The translations under genes and the position numbers were made by a program. Positions 1 through 10,146 of a DNA stretch of 64,000 nt are shown in pieces. Location: assembly GCA_031772625.1 (NCBI GenBank), contig CM062816.1:634601269-634665268 (forward strand), in the 5' to 3' direction. The stretch's first letter is position 1. Every line of letters begins with the position of its first letter. Under the pieces are notes generated by a model, which was not told the DNA's origin, made no database searches, and was given only the letters and a program-made list of their open reading frames with translations. This DNA comes from Pinus tabuliformis. Lineage: Eukaryota > Streptophyta > Pinopsida > Pinales > Pinaceae.

Positions 1-199
1 GACTTTTTTGCAAAAATAACTGTCATATTTTTTGTATGTACATATTTCTCAGTTCAACCATATTATTTTCTGTAGTATTTTTGTGAAGATTGCAATGTTT
101 ATTTTGTTGTTGTCGTAGCAATAAACTGTTAAATTAATTTACAGTTAGAAGAAATAATTCCAGTTGTTGCAATAGGATTTCAATAGTGAAATTTTCACA
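1..199 (+). repeat. 3' part of a copia-type LTR, cut by the window edge
   Basis: This stretch resembles, base by base with gaps, the reverse complement of the start of the LTR at 18603 and the end of the LTR at 26945: the 'caaaaataac tgtcat' block, 'tagaagaaataa', then an end at AAATTTTCACA. It therefore reads as the final ~200 bp of an LTR in plus orientation, ending with CA at 199. No primer-binding site follows, so it is a 3' LTR or a solo LTR. The rest lies outside the window. Confidence 0.55.
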
Positions 200-1091
200 T
201 TTTGGTCTGGTCTAAGGTCTTGGCTTGTCTCAATTTGATTTGAATCTACTAGTGCAAGAGTTTGACCGGGTTTTCCCATTCATAGGGGTCCCTGAATAAG
301 TGCCTATATTTGGTGTCATTAATCTTCATGCTTTTGATTTGATGATTGCTTGATGAGAAGATAAAAGAAGAACATAAAGGAAAAGCTAATAAGAATACAA
401 GAATATTGCAAGTAATTGTCAACATAAGAAAATCTTTCCACCTTTTTGATTTTCAACAAACTCTCTCTGTCTAGGCTTTCTCCTAGATAAAGCCAAGGGG
501 GTTGGACCCTAAGGAAGGTTTCTAAAGGAAAGACTTGTTGAAAACAACAAGTTATAGGAGACTAAGGGCAAGGAAATCACTTCCCAATGCAAGTTGATCT
601 TAAAATTAGCAAGTACAAGAGTTAATGAGCAATGTAAAAGATAAATTCAATTAAGATCATTATGGCATTTAACGAAGTAAAGACGAGAAACCAATGCCTT
701 ATAAACGATGCTCAAGTAAAGATTATATACTTGCAAAATGGAAATAACACTTCAAGTTACAATGATAAGCAATGCTGCAAGACAAATGTTAGTACAAGAG
801 ATATTGAAATGTGAGTAGTAAGACACAACCTGCCAAAATAAAAACTTGTACTTTAAGAGAAATGCTCAAATAAAATAGGACAACATCAAATGGCCATGAA
901 CAAAAGATTAGAATCATAGATAAGTATAAAGGAGATACAATATAATATTGCAAGTAAGATAGAGTGCCCACAAATCAAATTGATGCAAAATGGGATGATG
1001 CCAATTTAAACTATGTGAGATGCAAGTTATCTTGGTTGATTTTAATTAAATGCCTAATATATGGTGAGAAATCTTCCTTCAATTTCTTACA
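200..1091. other. Non-genic repeat-derived DNA
   Basis: No coding potential seen. Bases ~200-424 resemble the last part of the solo LTR at 22038-23326 (shared 'gggttttcc' block, 'ttgatga' block and a TCAACA end). Bases ~470-1091 are diverged relatives of 31480-31990 (shared 'gagaaaccaatgcctt', 'gattttaattaaatgcc'), and the similarity resumes after 10146. This was one old repeat before the LTR element at 1097 inserted into it. Confidence 0.45.
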
Positions 1092-1096
1092 ACAAG

Positions 1097-2585
1097 TGCA
1101 ATGTTCCCAAATTAATTAATTTTGCTAGGAAAAATTTCTGTTTTTGCAATTTTGGCAATTGGGAGATATTTTGGCCCACAACTTAGGAGGATGGATAAAT
1201 CAAAGGAGGATTCGATTTTTGGGCAAAGAGAAGGACCCGCCTTAGAAAAAAGGGGAAATTGTGGTGCTAGTGGAAGGTGGGGGCCACTCCATAAGGGAAC
1301 ACACACCCTTGGAGAGCTCGACTTGGAGAGAGAAGAAGGGAAAAGGAAATTCGATAGGTGGAGCCCACAAGGCAAGAGAAGGGGTAAAATTATAAATGGA
1401 AGATGGAGCACTCATTTGGGCACCTTTTTGCTAATTTGACTTCTAAACTATTGTTGGTCAAGTTGTTTAGCTGGGTCACAAAGTGTTGTTCAGCACCAGA
1501 GATTTCTAAGGGGAAATCTCACTCCTTCTTTGGTGGACCTTGAGTGCCACCCTAGGGGAGAATTACCTAATCATTGGAAGCCTCATGGAAAGAACTACAG
1601 GGAAATCGAGCTGCTTTGAGGAGCCATCTGAGCGTAGAAAAAGGGACCACGAATTCTTGTAGAGAGGTATTCCAGGCTGAGCTAGTTCCGAGTTTTTGTA
1701 GGTCCAATCCTTGAGCATTCTACAACAAATTTCAGGTGGATTTGTGGGCTGAGGGTATGAATACTGGCCAGGTCGAAATATTCTTTCTAGGGCCTGTGCA
1801 GAGGGAGTTCTGGACCGCACAGTTCTTGGCGGGAGTTGATTGTGGGGAAGACTTGGTTGAGGATTTTGGAGTTGACTTGTTAGGAGGTGCACGAAGGATT
1901 ATTGTGGGCATTTTCTCAACATTTTGGTGGGGTTATAGAGATTGATTTCCTGTAGGACGGATTTTCTAGTCAATGGAGGAGCTCCCAAGAATTGGGGGTG
2001 ATTTTGGAAGGTTGAAACGAGGCCCAAATATTTTTGGGCTTTTATGGGTATTTGGAGGAGAGTATCGATTAAATTTGCAGAATTTTCTTGGTAGTATTCG
2101 GCCTGGAAATCCACTTTTGTTCAACAATGCGTTTTACTACTCAACGGGTAATTTGCACCATTTTGTGGGTTTTCCGGTGTGAAGGATTGGGACCAATTCC
2201 TTTCTGGGTCATGTGGGGAAAATTAAGAGGAGACTACAACAACAATTTCAGACCATTCCGGGCATTCCACTGGGAGATTCGAGCTATTCTCTAACAACAA
2301 CAACAGGGGATTTCCTGGTTCAGCGCAAAGGCCATTTGGGGTTGAAGTTTTTACTCATTAGAGACATCTATCTCATTTGGGTTTGCTTCAACTTGCTTAT
2401 GCAAGCCTAGGTGCATTTATTCCTTGCTATTGTACTCTAATATATTACAGATTTTAATAAAATGGCTTAGCTTCTATTTTGAAATTGTGTTGGCTGTTTG
2501 TGCCTTGTGTTCTTTTATAATTTCTTTGTTATTGTCTAATGCATGCTTCTCTTTACACTTAATATTTCCATTTATGAATATTACA
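1097..2585 (+). repeat. 5' LTR of the 1097-10141 element (1,489 bp)
   Basis: Matches 9312-10141 along its length, except that 1237-1899 (about 663 bp) is missing from the 3' copy. Ends TATTACA immediately before the primer-binding site. The long-copy-only segment contains short ORFs on both strands that I regard as chance. Confidence 0.85.
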
Positions 2586-2586
2586 G

Positions 2587-2598
2587 TGGTATCAGAGC
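2587..2598 (+). other. Primer-binding site (initiator tRNA-Met type)
   Basis: TGGTATCAGAGC lies one base after the 5' LTR. This is the usual plant retrotransposon complement to the 3' end of initiator methionine tRNA and fixes plus orientation. Confidence 0.85.
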
Positions 2599-2634
2599 AT
2601 GATCTTGGCTAGCTGTGGGGACGCTAGCAAGATC

Positions 2635-2790
2635 ATGGAGGAGTTGATGAGGTAGAGCCAACAATTGGTGAGGTAGAACCAACAAATTTTAGATGGGATG
2701 TAACAAATGATACATAACCAGCAGAGAAGCCAAACACATGAACGCACATCCTAGTAGTATGACACCCATACGTATGGCTAGTTTGGTTGT
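2635..2790 (+). pseudogene. Decayed N-terminus of a gag-like ORF
   Basis: An ATG at 2635 follows the primer-binding site by 36 bp. It opens a frame beginning MEELMR, then a Gln-rich stretch broken by TAG and TAA at sites where CAG or CAA is expected from the surrounding Gln repeats. The Glu/Gln-rich heptad-like pattern suggests a coiled coil, as in many gag N-termini. The frame is lost near 2790 and coding-like sequence continues in another frame from about 2838. No capsid or zinc-knuckle motif is visible. The gag call rests on position and composition only. Confidence 0.4.
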
Positions 2791-2837
2791 CCTAGCCTCA
2801 TTTTCTGGATGAACCGGAGAAGCATAGTTCAGGGGTT

Positions 2838-4170
2838 GGATCATCATGTAGAGGAGGGCAACTAGAGGGTGAGATCAGGAGGCACTTCTGTTGGTGGGGA
2901 CCTGGCTTTAGATATCGGGAGCCTGAGGAGGAGGTTGAACATGAGGCTGAGGGCATGTAGGATTGTGAGGAGCATGTAGATACACCCAGTGTGACACAGG
3001 AGCCACCCTTGTGGGAGTTTCCTTTGGTATCCCCAATTGACACATTGGTGGAAACAATTGAGCACACATCCATTGGACCATCCATTGATGAGGTGCCAGT
3101 AGGCGCAAAGGTACCCACAACTGTGACAAAGTTCCCAGACGACAAACAACATGGAGAACACCTTGAGGAGCGTGAGCTAGATGAGGATGTTATGCTTGAG
3201 GAGCTACCTGTGGTGGGGCAACTTGAGACTCCCATTGAGCCCATGATGGAGGAGGATGGGCAGTGATATTTTAAGTTTGCCATCGATAGGGAGCAGATAG
3301 ATGGATATGTAGCCAACATAGCTGCATTACTTCCAATCAACAACTCTCTTCAGGTTTATATAGATGGGGCCTACAATATTGTTAGGTTACTCCTGCACGT
3401 TGGAGGGAGAGTGGCTAAGCTATCTAGACAGATTGTATATGTTGATTGGGCTAGTGAGATGAGGTGACATGAGTTGCATGGGGTGCAACAATCGCATGAT
3501 GGATTTGCTATGTACTCGGTGGCTCTAGCATTTGATCCCTCTCATGGGGTTGGGTGGCGAGAGGTACTGAGTTGGTAGTTGGTGGGGCTTGCCAGGTTTT
3601 TGGATGCATCCATGGTCGAGAGCATAGTTCAGCGGGAGCCGTGGTTTGCCAGAGGGGCTCAAGGGCTAGATCATCGTTGGGATCCAGGTGGGACTCCCCA
3701 CCACGCCATGGATTGGGTCAGTCATGGTATTAGCAAGATGGTGGATCCAGTGATTGGACTCATGCCCGTTTTCATATTCCCACCAGAGTTCTAGACAACA
3801 CCAGTGACAGGTCGAGCTGACAGAGATGTAGGCAAACTCCATGAGTTGTCTTGGCATGTTGGTTGCGTGTGGGGGCATTGGATGATCAATGTACCTTGGC
3901 AAGAGGTTGTCAGAGGAGGTGGCATCGACAGGCCACTAGATAGTTCCTTGTATGGAGAGGAGAATTTCCCATGGATATATGGGGCATAGGGGTCATCGAG
4001 GAGCCCTAGTGACACCCCCATAGGTACATGGGGAGATTCGTCTGTCAAATCTTTCGGGGAGGATCAGGAGGGGAGGTCCGCTCATCCAAGGTTATGGAGA
4101 TAAGAGAGTGGATATAGTGATATTGACAGGATACAGACTGATACTTACTGCTCAATTTTAGACCATGGCA
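2838..4170 (+). pseudogene. Decayed long ORF, unknown protein (part A of the element)
   Basis: One frame stays readable for about 1.3 kb, interrupted by stops at ~2958, 3264, ~3465, ~3576, 3792 and ~3987, mostly TAG or TGA substitutions rather than frameshifts. The N-terminal third is strongly acidic (Glu-rich, ~2930-3260). The middle has mixed hydrophobic and charged sequence with several Trp residues (for example VYVDWASEM near 3440 and DWVSHGISKMVDPVIG near 3715). The last part reads GKLHELSWHVGCVWGHWM near 3830. I find no protease DTG/DSG, RT FADD/YVDD, RNase H or integrase motif. It could be a highly diverged gag, a captured host sequence, or an ORF specific to this family. Function unknown. 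Confidence 0.5.
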
Positions 4171-4814
4171 TCTAGGGATGTATAGGGGTATGCAGTGGTG
4201 TGCAGTGATATGCAGAGGAATGGAGGTGTGTGGTGGTGTGCCATGGTGCATGGGTTCACACCATGGAGTAGGGTTAGTGAATCACACCCAATGTTTTAAA
4301 AACCAACCAGTTTGAACCGGTAACTAGTCAAATCGGCCGATTCACTAGCTGATCGGGTCAAACAGGCAGGAAAACCTGGTTTGACCCCTCGCTTCACCAA
4401 AAAATTAGAAAAATCGGTCCTAGCCGGCTGGTTTATGGTTAAATCGACCATTTCCATCATAAACCGACCGATTTATTGCGAGGATAGCTATAAACCCCAA
4501 AGAATGCATTTTTGTGAGTTTTGAAGCTGTTTTGAGGGAAATTTGGGGTTGTTTTCCTCCAAAAATAGCCCCTCCAAGAAAAACATGCCTACACTCTCAT
4601 TTTCCTGATAGATCTCAACCCTAGCAATGTTGGGAATTAATGGTAATATTAAATTCTTTAATTTTCATTTTCAACCTTTTACTTAAATTTTTAACATTAC
4701 CATGAAATGACTCAGGATGTTTGAGAGTGGTTTCGACCTCATTAGATTTCATATGGAGAAACGAGAATTTTAGATTTCACTCAAAATTTAGCAAACTTAA
4801 TGGTTTTCAGGATT
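4171..4814. other. Non-coding internal stretch with a possible second hAT terminus
   Basis: Contains a short GT-rich stretch (~4180-4240, repeated 'gtatgcagtg'). From 4289 (CAATGTTTTAAAAACC) there are repeated 'ccggttt' and 'tcggtc' motifs typical of hAT subterminal regions. No matching opposite terminus or 8-bp duplication was found, so this may be a fragment or a solo end. Confidence 0.3.
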
Positions 4815-5505
4815 TCATGGTTTGGGGGATGATCCAATTCCTTCCTAGGCTGACACATGTGGAGTCATTGAGACCTACATCATATGGCGAGGCAGGTTGT
4901 TGCTTGGGATTGAAGCTAGCTATGGAGTGGTGGACTTGAGCATTGCTGAGTTTCCCTTGGAGGTTGGGAATAACGTTGATTGTGATAGATATTGTGGTCA
5001 AACGTTATCGGAGAGGAGGATCCAATACGAACATGTTGAGCAATCAGGCATGACCGGGGTGTCACGATGTCAGCAAGAGAGGTTCATTCTGCGATGGGCA
5101 GGGGATTTTGGCATAACAAGGCTTAACAGTTCAACCAATGCTGCGAAAATCGCGATCGAGATTAAATCGACGAGGGGAAAAAATCGTAAAAATCAGGAAA
5201 AAATCGGTAAAAATTGGGACAAAATCGTAAAATACAAAAATATTCATTTTTTTCAATTTTTTTAATATCTAAAGCATCTACAACATAAAATAAATACATT
5301 GACACATAAATATGATAAAAGAACTAATATATAAGATGTGTAATATCATTTCTAGTGCTACATCACACATAACAGTGAATCATGTCCTGAATAGTAAGTT
5401 CTGACTCCTGAGTCCCAACTCAGCCTCAAAATATCAACAAAAAATATAATAATGTATCTCATATTATGAGTCATAATGTCATATACAATGAAATGAACCA
5501 AATAA

Positions 5506-7969
5506 CTAATACCACTGATTTCCTCTGCCCCTCTTGCGAGAAAATGCAATAGATTTCCCTTTCCTTCTAGATGTAGATGCCGATGGAGTTGGCAGTGGAC
5601 TCTATTGTGCTTTAGAAGCTGAAGAACTAGGAGCTATAGGAGGTAGACCACGTCCTCTACTGGTGGCAGGGGTAGCTTGGGTAGGTGGTGTCTCCTCCTC
5701 CTCCTCCTCGCCCTCCCCCTCTACGCCTTCCACTACCTCCTGCTCTAACCAATCATCAAAAGACTCCATGAGAGGCCTCTCAGCCTCAACCCTCCATACA
5801 ACAATGGTGTCAATCCCATCCAATGAGATGGCCTCCATATCAGGTACCCTCTCAAGTTGCTTCACCCACAATCAAAGATTGTAGTAGACGTAGACCATGT
5901 CATTAAGTCTCTGGGACTCCAACCTATACAAATATCATAAAATTATAATTATAAAAAAAATATTATTTAATGAATTCAAAAAATTAATTGGAAATTTGGA
6001 ATATTTTAAGTTTTAAGTTTAACCTGTTGCGCTTCTTGTTGTATATTTTTTCAAATACACCCCGGTTGCGCTCGCATCCTGAGGAGCTACATGTTTGGCT
6101 GAGGATTCGAATGGCAAACTTTCGTAGATGGGGTACTCTGGCACCATAGTGAGTCCACCATGCATCTACAACAAAATTACAAATAAGATAAACATAAGAA
6201 AAAAATGAAATTTGAAAGTTGAAGCAAAGTATGAAGTTATGAACTTGAAGAGACAATGAAATTTGAAACAAACTAAAAAATACTTGGCATTTTAGTCTTC
6301 CTATCAACCACAGACATCTCAAAGCTAAATGTGCCACCTGCCATCCTGTATATCTTCATTTCTTTGGAGATTTTTGCACGTTCTGCTAGAGATTGCACCA
6401 TCCTCTGAACACAGGTTAAGAATCCATCCATGATCTCAACATCAAATAAGAATCCACATGGGTAAGAAAATGCGGGGTCCAAGTAGATCCCTGCAGCATA
6501 AATAGGACGATGGACTATGTTGTTCCATCGTGCATCAATCATTTCTCATAGGAGTTGTTTCTGAAACCCCTCATCTCCCTTATCATCATAGTAGGCCCGA
6601 ATGGATTCTTTGGCCCTGTCCATGGCCTCATACAAATAGCCCATTGCGGGCTTCTCACCATCAACTAATCGAAGAACCTTTACCAAAGGTTCAGTAACGC
6701 TGCACACCTCCTGCACTCCCACCCAGAAGTTTTCCTGGTATGAAACTAATCTGCATATGGCCTCTCCCTCTGGTTTGCAGCTAAATGTCAAAGCACGCCA
6801 CTCATCTGAAAGAAACATTCTCTTCACATCCCACATAGAATTCAAGAGGGATTGAAGAGATATGAAACTGGTGGCAAACCATGTAATGGCGGGGCGCACC
6901 AACTCCTTGTTGTTGGTGAATTTTCTCATCAAGCTAAGCATAGATGCATGATTATATATAAATTTTGTAATGCTTTTTGATGAGTCAACAATATCTTTGA
7001 CAAAGGAAATTTTTCCTATGTTCTCCAACATCAAATCAATACAATATGCAACACAAGGTGTCCAAAATAAAGTAGGATGCCTCTCCATAAGCATATTGCC
7101 AGCAGCAACATAATTTGCAACATTGTCCGTTATGACTTGGACAACATGTTCTGCACCCACCTCCAAAATAAACACATCCAACAAATCACATAATAATTTT
7201 GCATCTTTGATATGTGAAGATGCATCAACAAATTTCATAAATATTGTCCCCTTCGGACAATTGACCAAGAAGTTTATAAGGGTTCTCTCTTTTTGCTCGG
7301 TCCAACCATCTGACATCACAGTGCATCCTATTTGTGCCCATGATGCCTTAAACTCCTCCAATCTTTTGGTGCAGTGAACCTTTTCATCTTGAAGAATGTA
7401 GCCTCTAAAGTCATCATAAGAAGGGATTTTTTACCCTAGTCCAACAATTGCAATAGCATCAACAACAGACTGGAAAAATGGATTATTTCTTGCAACATTG
7501 AAAGGAATATCACTCCAATGGAGAAACTTGCCCAACAACTTGTCAGCTTGTTCTTTCTCTTTTTTTTTAAGCATTGAAGTGATAGATGGTTGTGAACCAG
7601 CCGTGGTTTTAAGAACAAAAAATGATGAGGTAGCTAGAGGGTTGGTTGTAGACGTTGATGCTGAAATAGAACCAGTGCCACTTCCATATTCACATCCTAA
7701 CACACTCCCTGCTAGTTGCTTCTTCAGGTCTGCTTTGGTCACTTTGTCTTGCTCTAATTCTTCCAATGATCTCATGGCTCTTCGGATGATTTCCGCATTT
7801 GTATTGGTGCAAGGCCCTATATCACGTCCATGCATTTGTGCAAGGTGATACTTCAAGCTATAAACCCCCCTGACATATGCTACCTACACAACTTGCAAGA
7901 CAAGTTTATTCTGTCAAACCCTCCATCAGGTTCACCAAATTCCCATAGAGGGTCCAATTTCCTTTGCAT
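5506..7969 (-). pseudogene. hAT transposase (BED finger, DUF659, hAT dimerisation), inactivated
   Basis: Three exons can be read: 7969-6285, 6165-6024 and 5923-5506, with GT-AG introns whose phases join correctly (..KMPN/AWW.. and ..KKRNR/LESQ..). Exon 1 starts MQRKLDPLWEFGEP and carries a BED-type zinc finger (CKLC, then HLAQMHG). A one-base loss in a G run at 7865-7870 and a TAG break the finger. A Ser/Thr-rich linker follows, then the DUF659-like core with SDGWTE near 7310 and ITDNVANYVAAG near 7120. Exons 2 and 3 hold the C-terminal hAT dimerisation motif (AIRILSQTCSSSGCERN) and an acidic, then basic tail. In-frame stops lie at 7431, 6546, ~5872 and 5602. It would cut and paste the element, but as read here it cannot make a full protein. 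Confidence 0.9.
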
Positions 7970-8704
7970 GTTTGTAATTTGATTGAACTCTTGAGTTTTA
8001 ATGTAAGATGAAGTTTGAAGTTGAACCTATGGCACAATAAGAATTGCAAGTTAAAAAAAAAATTACATACATGACACAACACGTTGAATTTTTGACAGAC
8101 AAAAAAAAAGCTTCAACTCAATCCAACAATAATAGAAAAAATACACATTCAAGCCCAATAAAAAATGATGCAAAAAAAGTAGAGCACACGAAAAAATTAA
8201 ACTAATAAATCTAATAATCAAGTTTTTGCATTTTTGACCAAAATGAACCCTCTCCATTCTATGCAACAAAAATGAAAAGAAACACCATCAAATCCACTAA
8301 AAAATCATTGATAATTAATGGGTTATAGAAACCCAAGCATAAACAAGAAAAAAACCAAAACAAAATGGCCAAATTTGGTGCCCATACTTAGAAACCACGG
8401 TTTGCTAAATAAATTTGGTCCAAACACGAAGTTCTCTTGCTTGGGATGCTAAAATCTCTCGTTTTTTTCCTACAATGCCCTAGTAGACGCCTTCCTCTCC
8501 TCCTCAGCTCTCAAACAACTCCGCTGTCTGATAAAAATGAGAAATAAAACTCATCTTTTGCTTATAAAACGCGCTGTCTCGGACTCCCGAAGGGTCCGAT
8601 TTTTTCCATTCGAATCGTGATTTTTTGGAGAAAATCGTGGTTTTTTTAGCGATTTTTCGAAAAAAAGAACTTTGTAAAAATCGGGCGATAATATTGGCTG
8701 AGTC

Positions 8705-8790
8705 AAAAAATCGCGAATTTTTTCAAAAAATCGCGAATTTTTTCAAAAAATCGCGAATTTTTTCAAAAAATCACGATTTTTGCAACACTG
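8705..8790 (+). repeat. Subterminal 20-bp tandem repeats of the hAT element
   Basis: The unit AAAAAATCGCGAATTTTTTC is repeated three times head to tail, and a fourth diverged copy runs into the terminal repeat. Each unit is nearly palindromic around TCGCGA. The opposite end (5160-5235) has looser AAAATCG(T/G)AAAA repeats. In hAT elements such arrays are usual transposase-binding sites; that role is inferred here. Confidence 0.8.
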
Positions 8791-9311
8791 AGTTCAACTA
8801 CCCGTAGAGGTGAGCTATTTTCTACAGGGGAAGGTCATCCAAATCTTCCATCGGGTTTCAGTGATTCATTGATGGTGTGGGGAACTTCGCCAGTGTGGCA
8901 GGGTGATTAGCAGGAGGAGATCAAGGGAATCTCAGGTAGACGAGGGTTCAATCCCACAGGGATTGGATTGCATCTTTAGGAGTCCACTCCTGAGGTACAC
9001 GAGAGGGACTATTTGATAGAGCAGTTTCACAAGGAGATGATTAGGATTTTATACTACCATTATGCTCTACTTAGTGGCGACATGCAAAGGGCGACTGGTG
9101 CTTATTCGGAGCTGGACAACGAAGGGAGAAAGGGATGCCTCACGCTGATTAGGATGGCTTGGGATCCTGGCAGGACAGGGAAAAGACCTGGGATGACTGG
9201 GTGGTACATTTGGGATTCCGGTATTGTGTGCAATGACTGTTTAGGTCAGCTGATCGAGAGAGTGCTTGTTCAGGCATTGCTTGAGGACAAACAATTTTTG
9301 GTGGGGAAGAC

Positions 9312-10141
9312 TGTAATGTTCCCAAATTAATTAATTTTGTTAAGAAGAATTTTCGACTTTGCAATTTTGGCAACTAGGAGATATTTTGGCCCACAAGTTA
9401 GGAGGATGGATAAATCAAAGGAAGATTTGATTTTTGGGTAAAGAGAAGGACTATTGTGGGCATTTTCTCAACATTTTGGTGGGGTTACATAGATTGATTT
9501 CCTGTAGGATGAATTTTCAGTTAGTGGAGGAGCTCTCAAGAATTGGGGGTGATTTTGGAAGGTTAGAACGAGGCCCAAAGCTTTCTCGGTTTTTACGAGT
9601 ATTTGGAGGAGAGGTCTCAGTTAAATTTGTAGAATTTTTCGGGTAGTATTTGGGCCAGAAATTCCCTTTTGTTCAACAGTGTGTTTTACTAAACTGGTAA
9701 TTTGCACCATTTTGTGGGTTTTCCAATGTGAAGGATTGGGACCAATTCCTTTCTGGGTCCTGTGTGGAAAATTAAGAGAACGCTACAACAACAATTTCAG
9801 ACCATTCCAGGCATTCCAGTGGGAGATTCGAGCTATTCTCTAGCAACAACAATAACTAATTTCCTGGTTCAGCGCAGAGGCCATCTGGGGTCAAAGTTTC
9901 TACCCATTAAAGACATCTATCTCATCTGGGTTTGCTTCAGCTTGCTTATGCAAGCCCAGGTGCATTTATTCTTTGCTATTGTACTCCAATCATCAATATA
10001 TTCTAGATTTTAATAAAATGGCTCAGCTGCTATTCTGAAATTGTGTTGGGTGTTTGTGCCTTGTGTTATTTTATAATTTCTTTGTTATTGTCTAGTGCAT
10101 GCTTCTGTTTACACTTAATATTTCCATTTAGGAATATTACA
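9312..10141 (+). repeat. 3' LTR of the 1097-10141 element (830 bp, internally deleted)
   Basis: Starts TGTAATGTTCCC directly after a purine-rich run (GGTGGGGAAGAC) that would act as polypurine tract, and ends ATTACA followed by the ACAAG duplication. Relative to the 5' LTR it lacks 663 bp. The junction falls in AAGGA, present at both ends of the missing segment in the long copy. Confidence 0.85.
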
Positions 10142-10146
10142 ACAAG

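Larger units (their letters stand above)
5136..8790 (-). mobile_element. hAT DNA transposon, 3,655 bp, TSD AGTTCAAC
   Basis: Flanked by AGTTCAAC at 5128-5135 and 8791-8798, the 8-bp duplication typical of hAT. Terminal inverted repeats are CAATGCTGCGAAAATCGCGA on the left and the complement of TCACGATTTTTGCAACACTG on the right, imperfect and about 20 bp. Both subterminal regions are loaded with AAAATCG-type motifs. Encodes one transposase gene on the minus strand, now inactive. It inserted into the internal ORF of the surrounding LTR element, so it is younger than that insertion. Confidence 0.93.
4815..9330 (+). pseudogene. Decayed ORF, unknown protein (part B), split by a hAT element
   Basis: Coding-like sequence at ~4815-5135 continues in the same frame after 8799, once the hAT element and one copy of its 8-bp TSD are removed. 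The distal part (9013-9330) is open for over 100 codons and ends at a TAA 19 bp inside the 3' LTR, so the stop is supplied by the LTR. Visible sequence includes FHKEMIRILYYHYALLSG and IRMAWDPGRTGKRPGMTGW. Stops at ~8908 and ~8970 are TAG. The sequence has many Trp, Arg and Gly residues, and I recognise no domain. With part A this fills the whole internal region of the element. The product is unknown. Confidence 0.45.
1097..10141 (+). mobile_element. LTR retrotransposon without recognisable gag-pol, TSD ACAAG
   Basis: Both ends are defined. The LTR begins TGCAATGTTCCC / TGTAATGTTCCC and ends GAATATTACA (inverted TGTAAT..ATTACA). The element is flanked by ACAAG at 1092-1096 and 10142-10146. A primer-binding site TGGTATCAGAGC follows the 5' LTR directly. 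Without the nested hAT element (5136-8790 plus its 8-bp duplication) the internal region is about 3.06 kb. It carries decayed ORFs, none showing the protease, RT, RNase H or integrase motifs I can recognise. It is thus a non-autonomous element or one with an unrecognised gene. In-frame stops are mostly TAG, TAA or TGA at CAG, CAA, CGA or TGG-type sites, suggesting decay by cytosine deamination. Superfamily is not determined. Confidence 0.85.

Noticed and set aside
1122-1439. 105-codon plus-strand open stretch in the 5' LTR
   Set aside because: Lies partly in the segment absent from the 3' LTR, has no motif, and overlaps an equally long antisense frame.
4289-4660. Second hAT-like element (CAATGTTTTAAAAACC with CCGGTTT repeats)
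   Set aside because: Only one possible terminus; no matching inverted end and no 8-bp duplication found.
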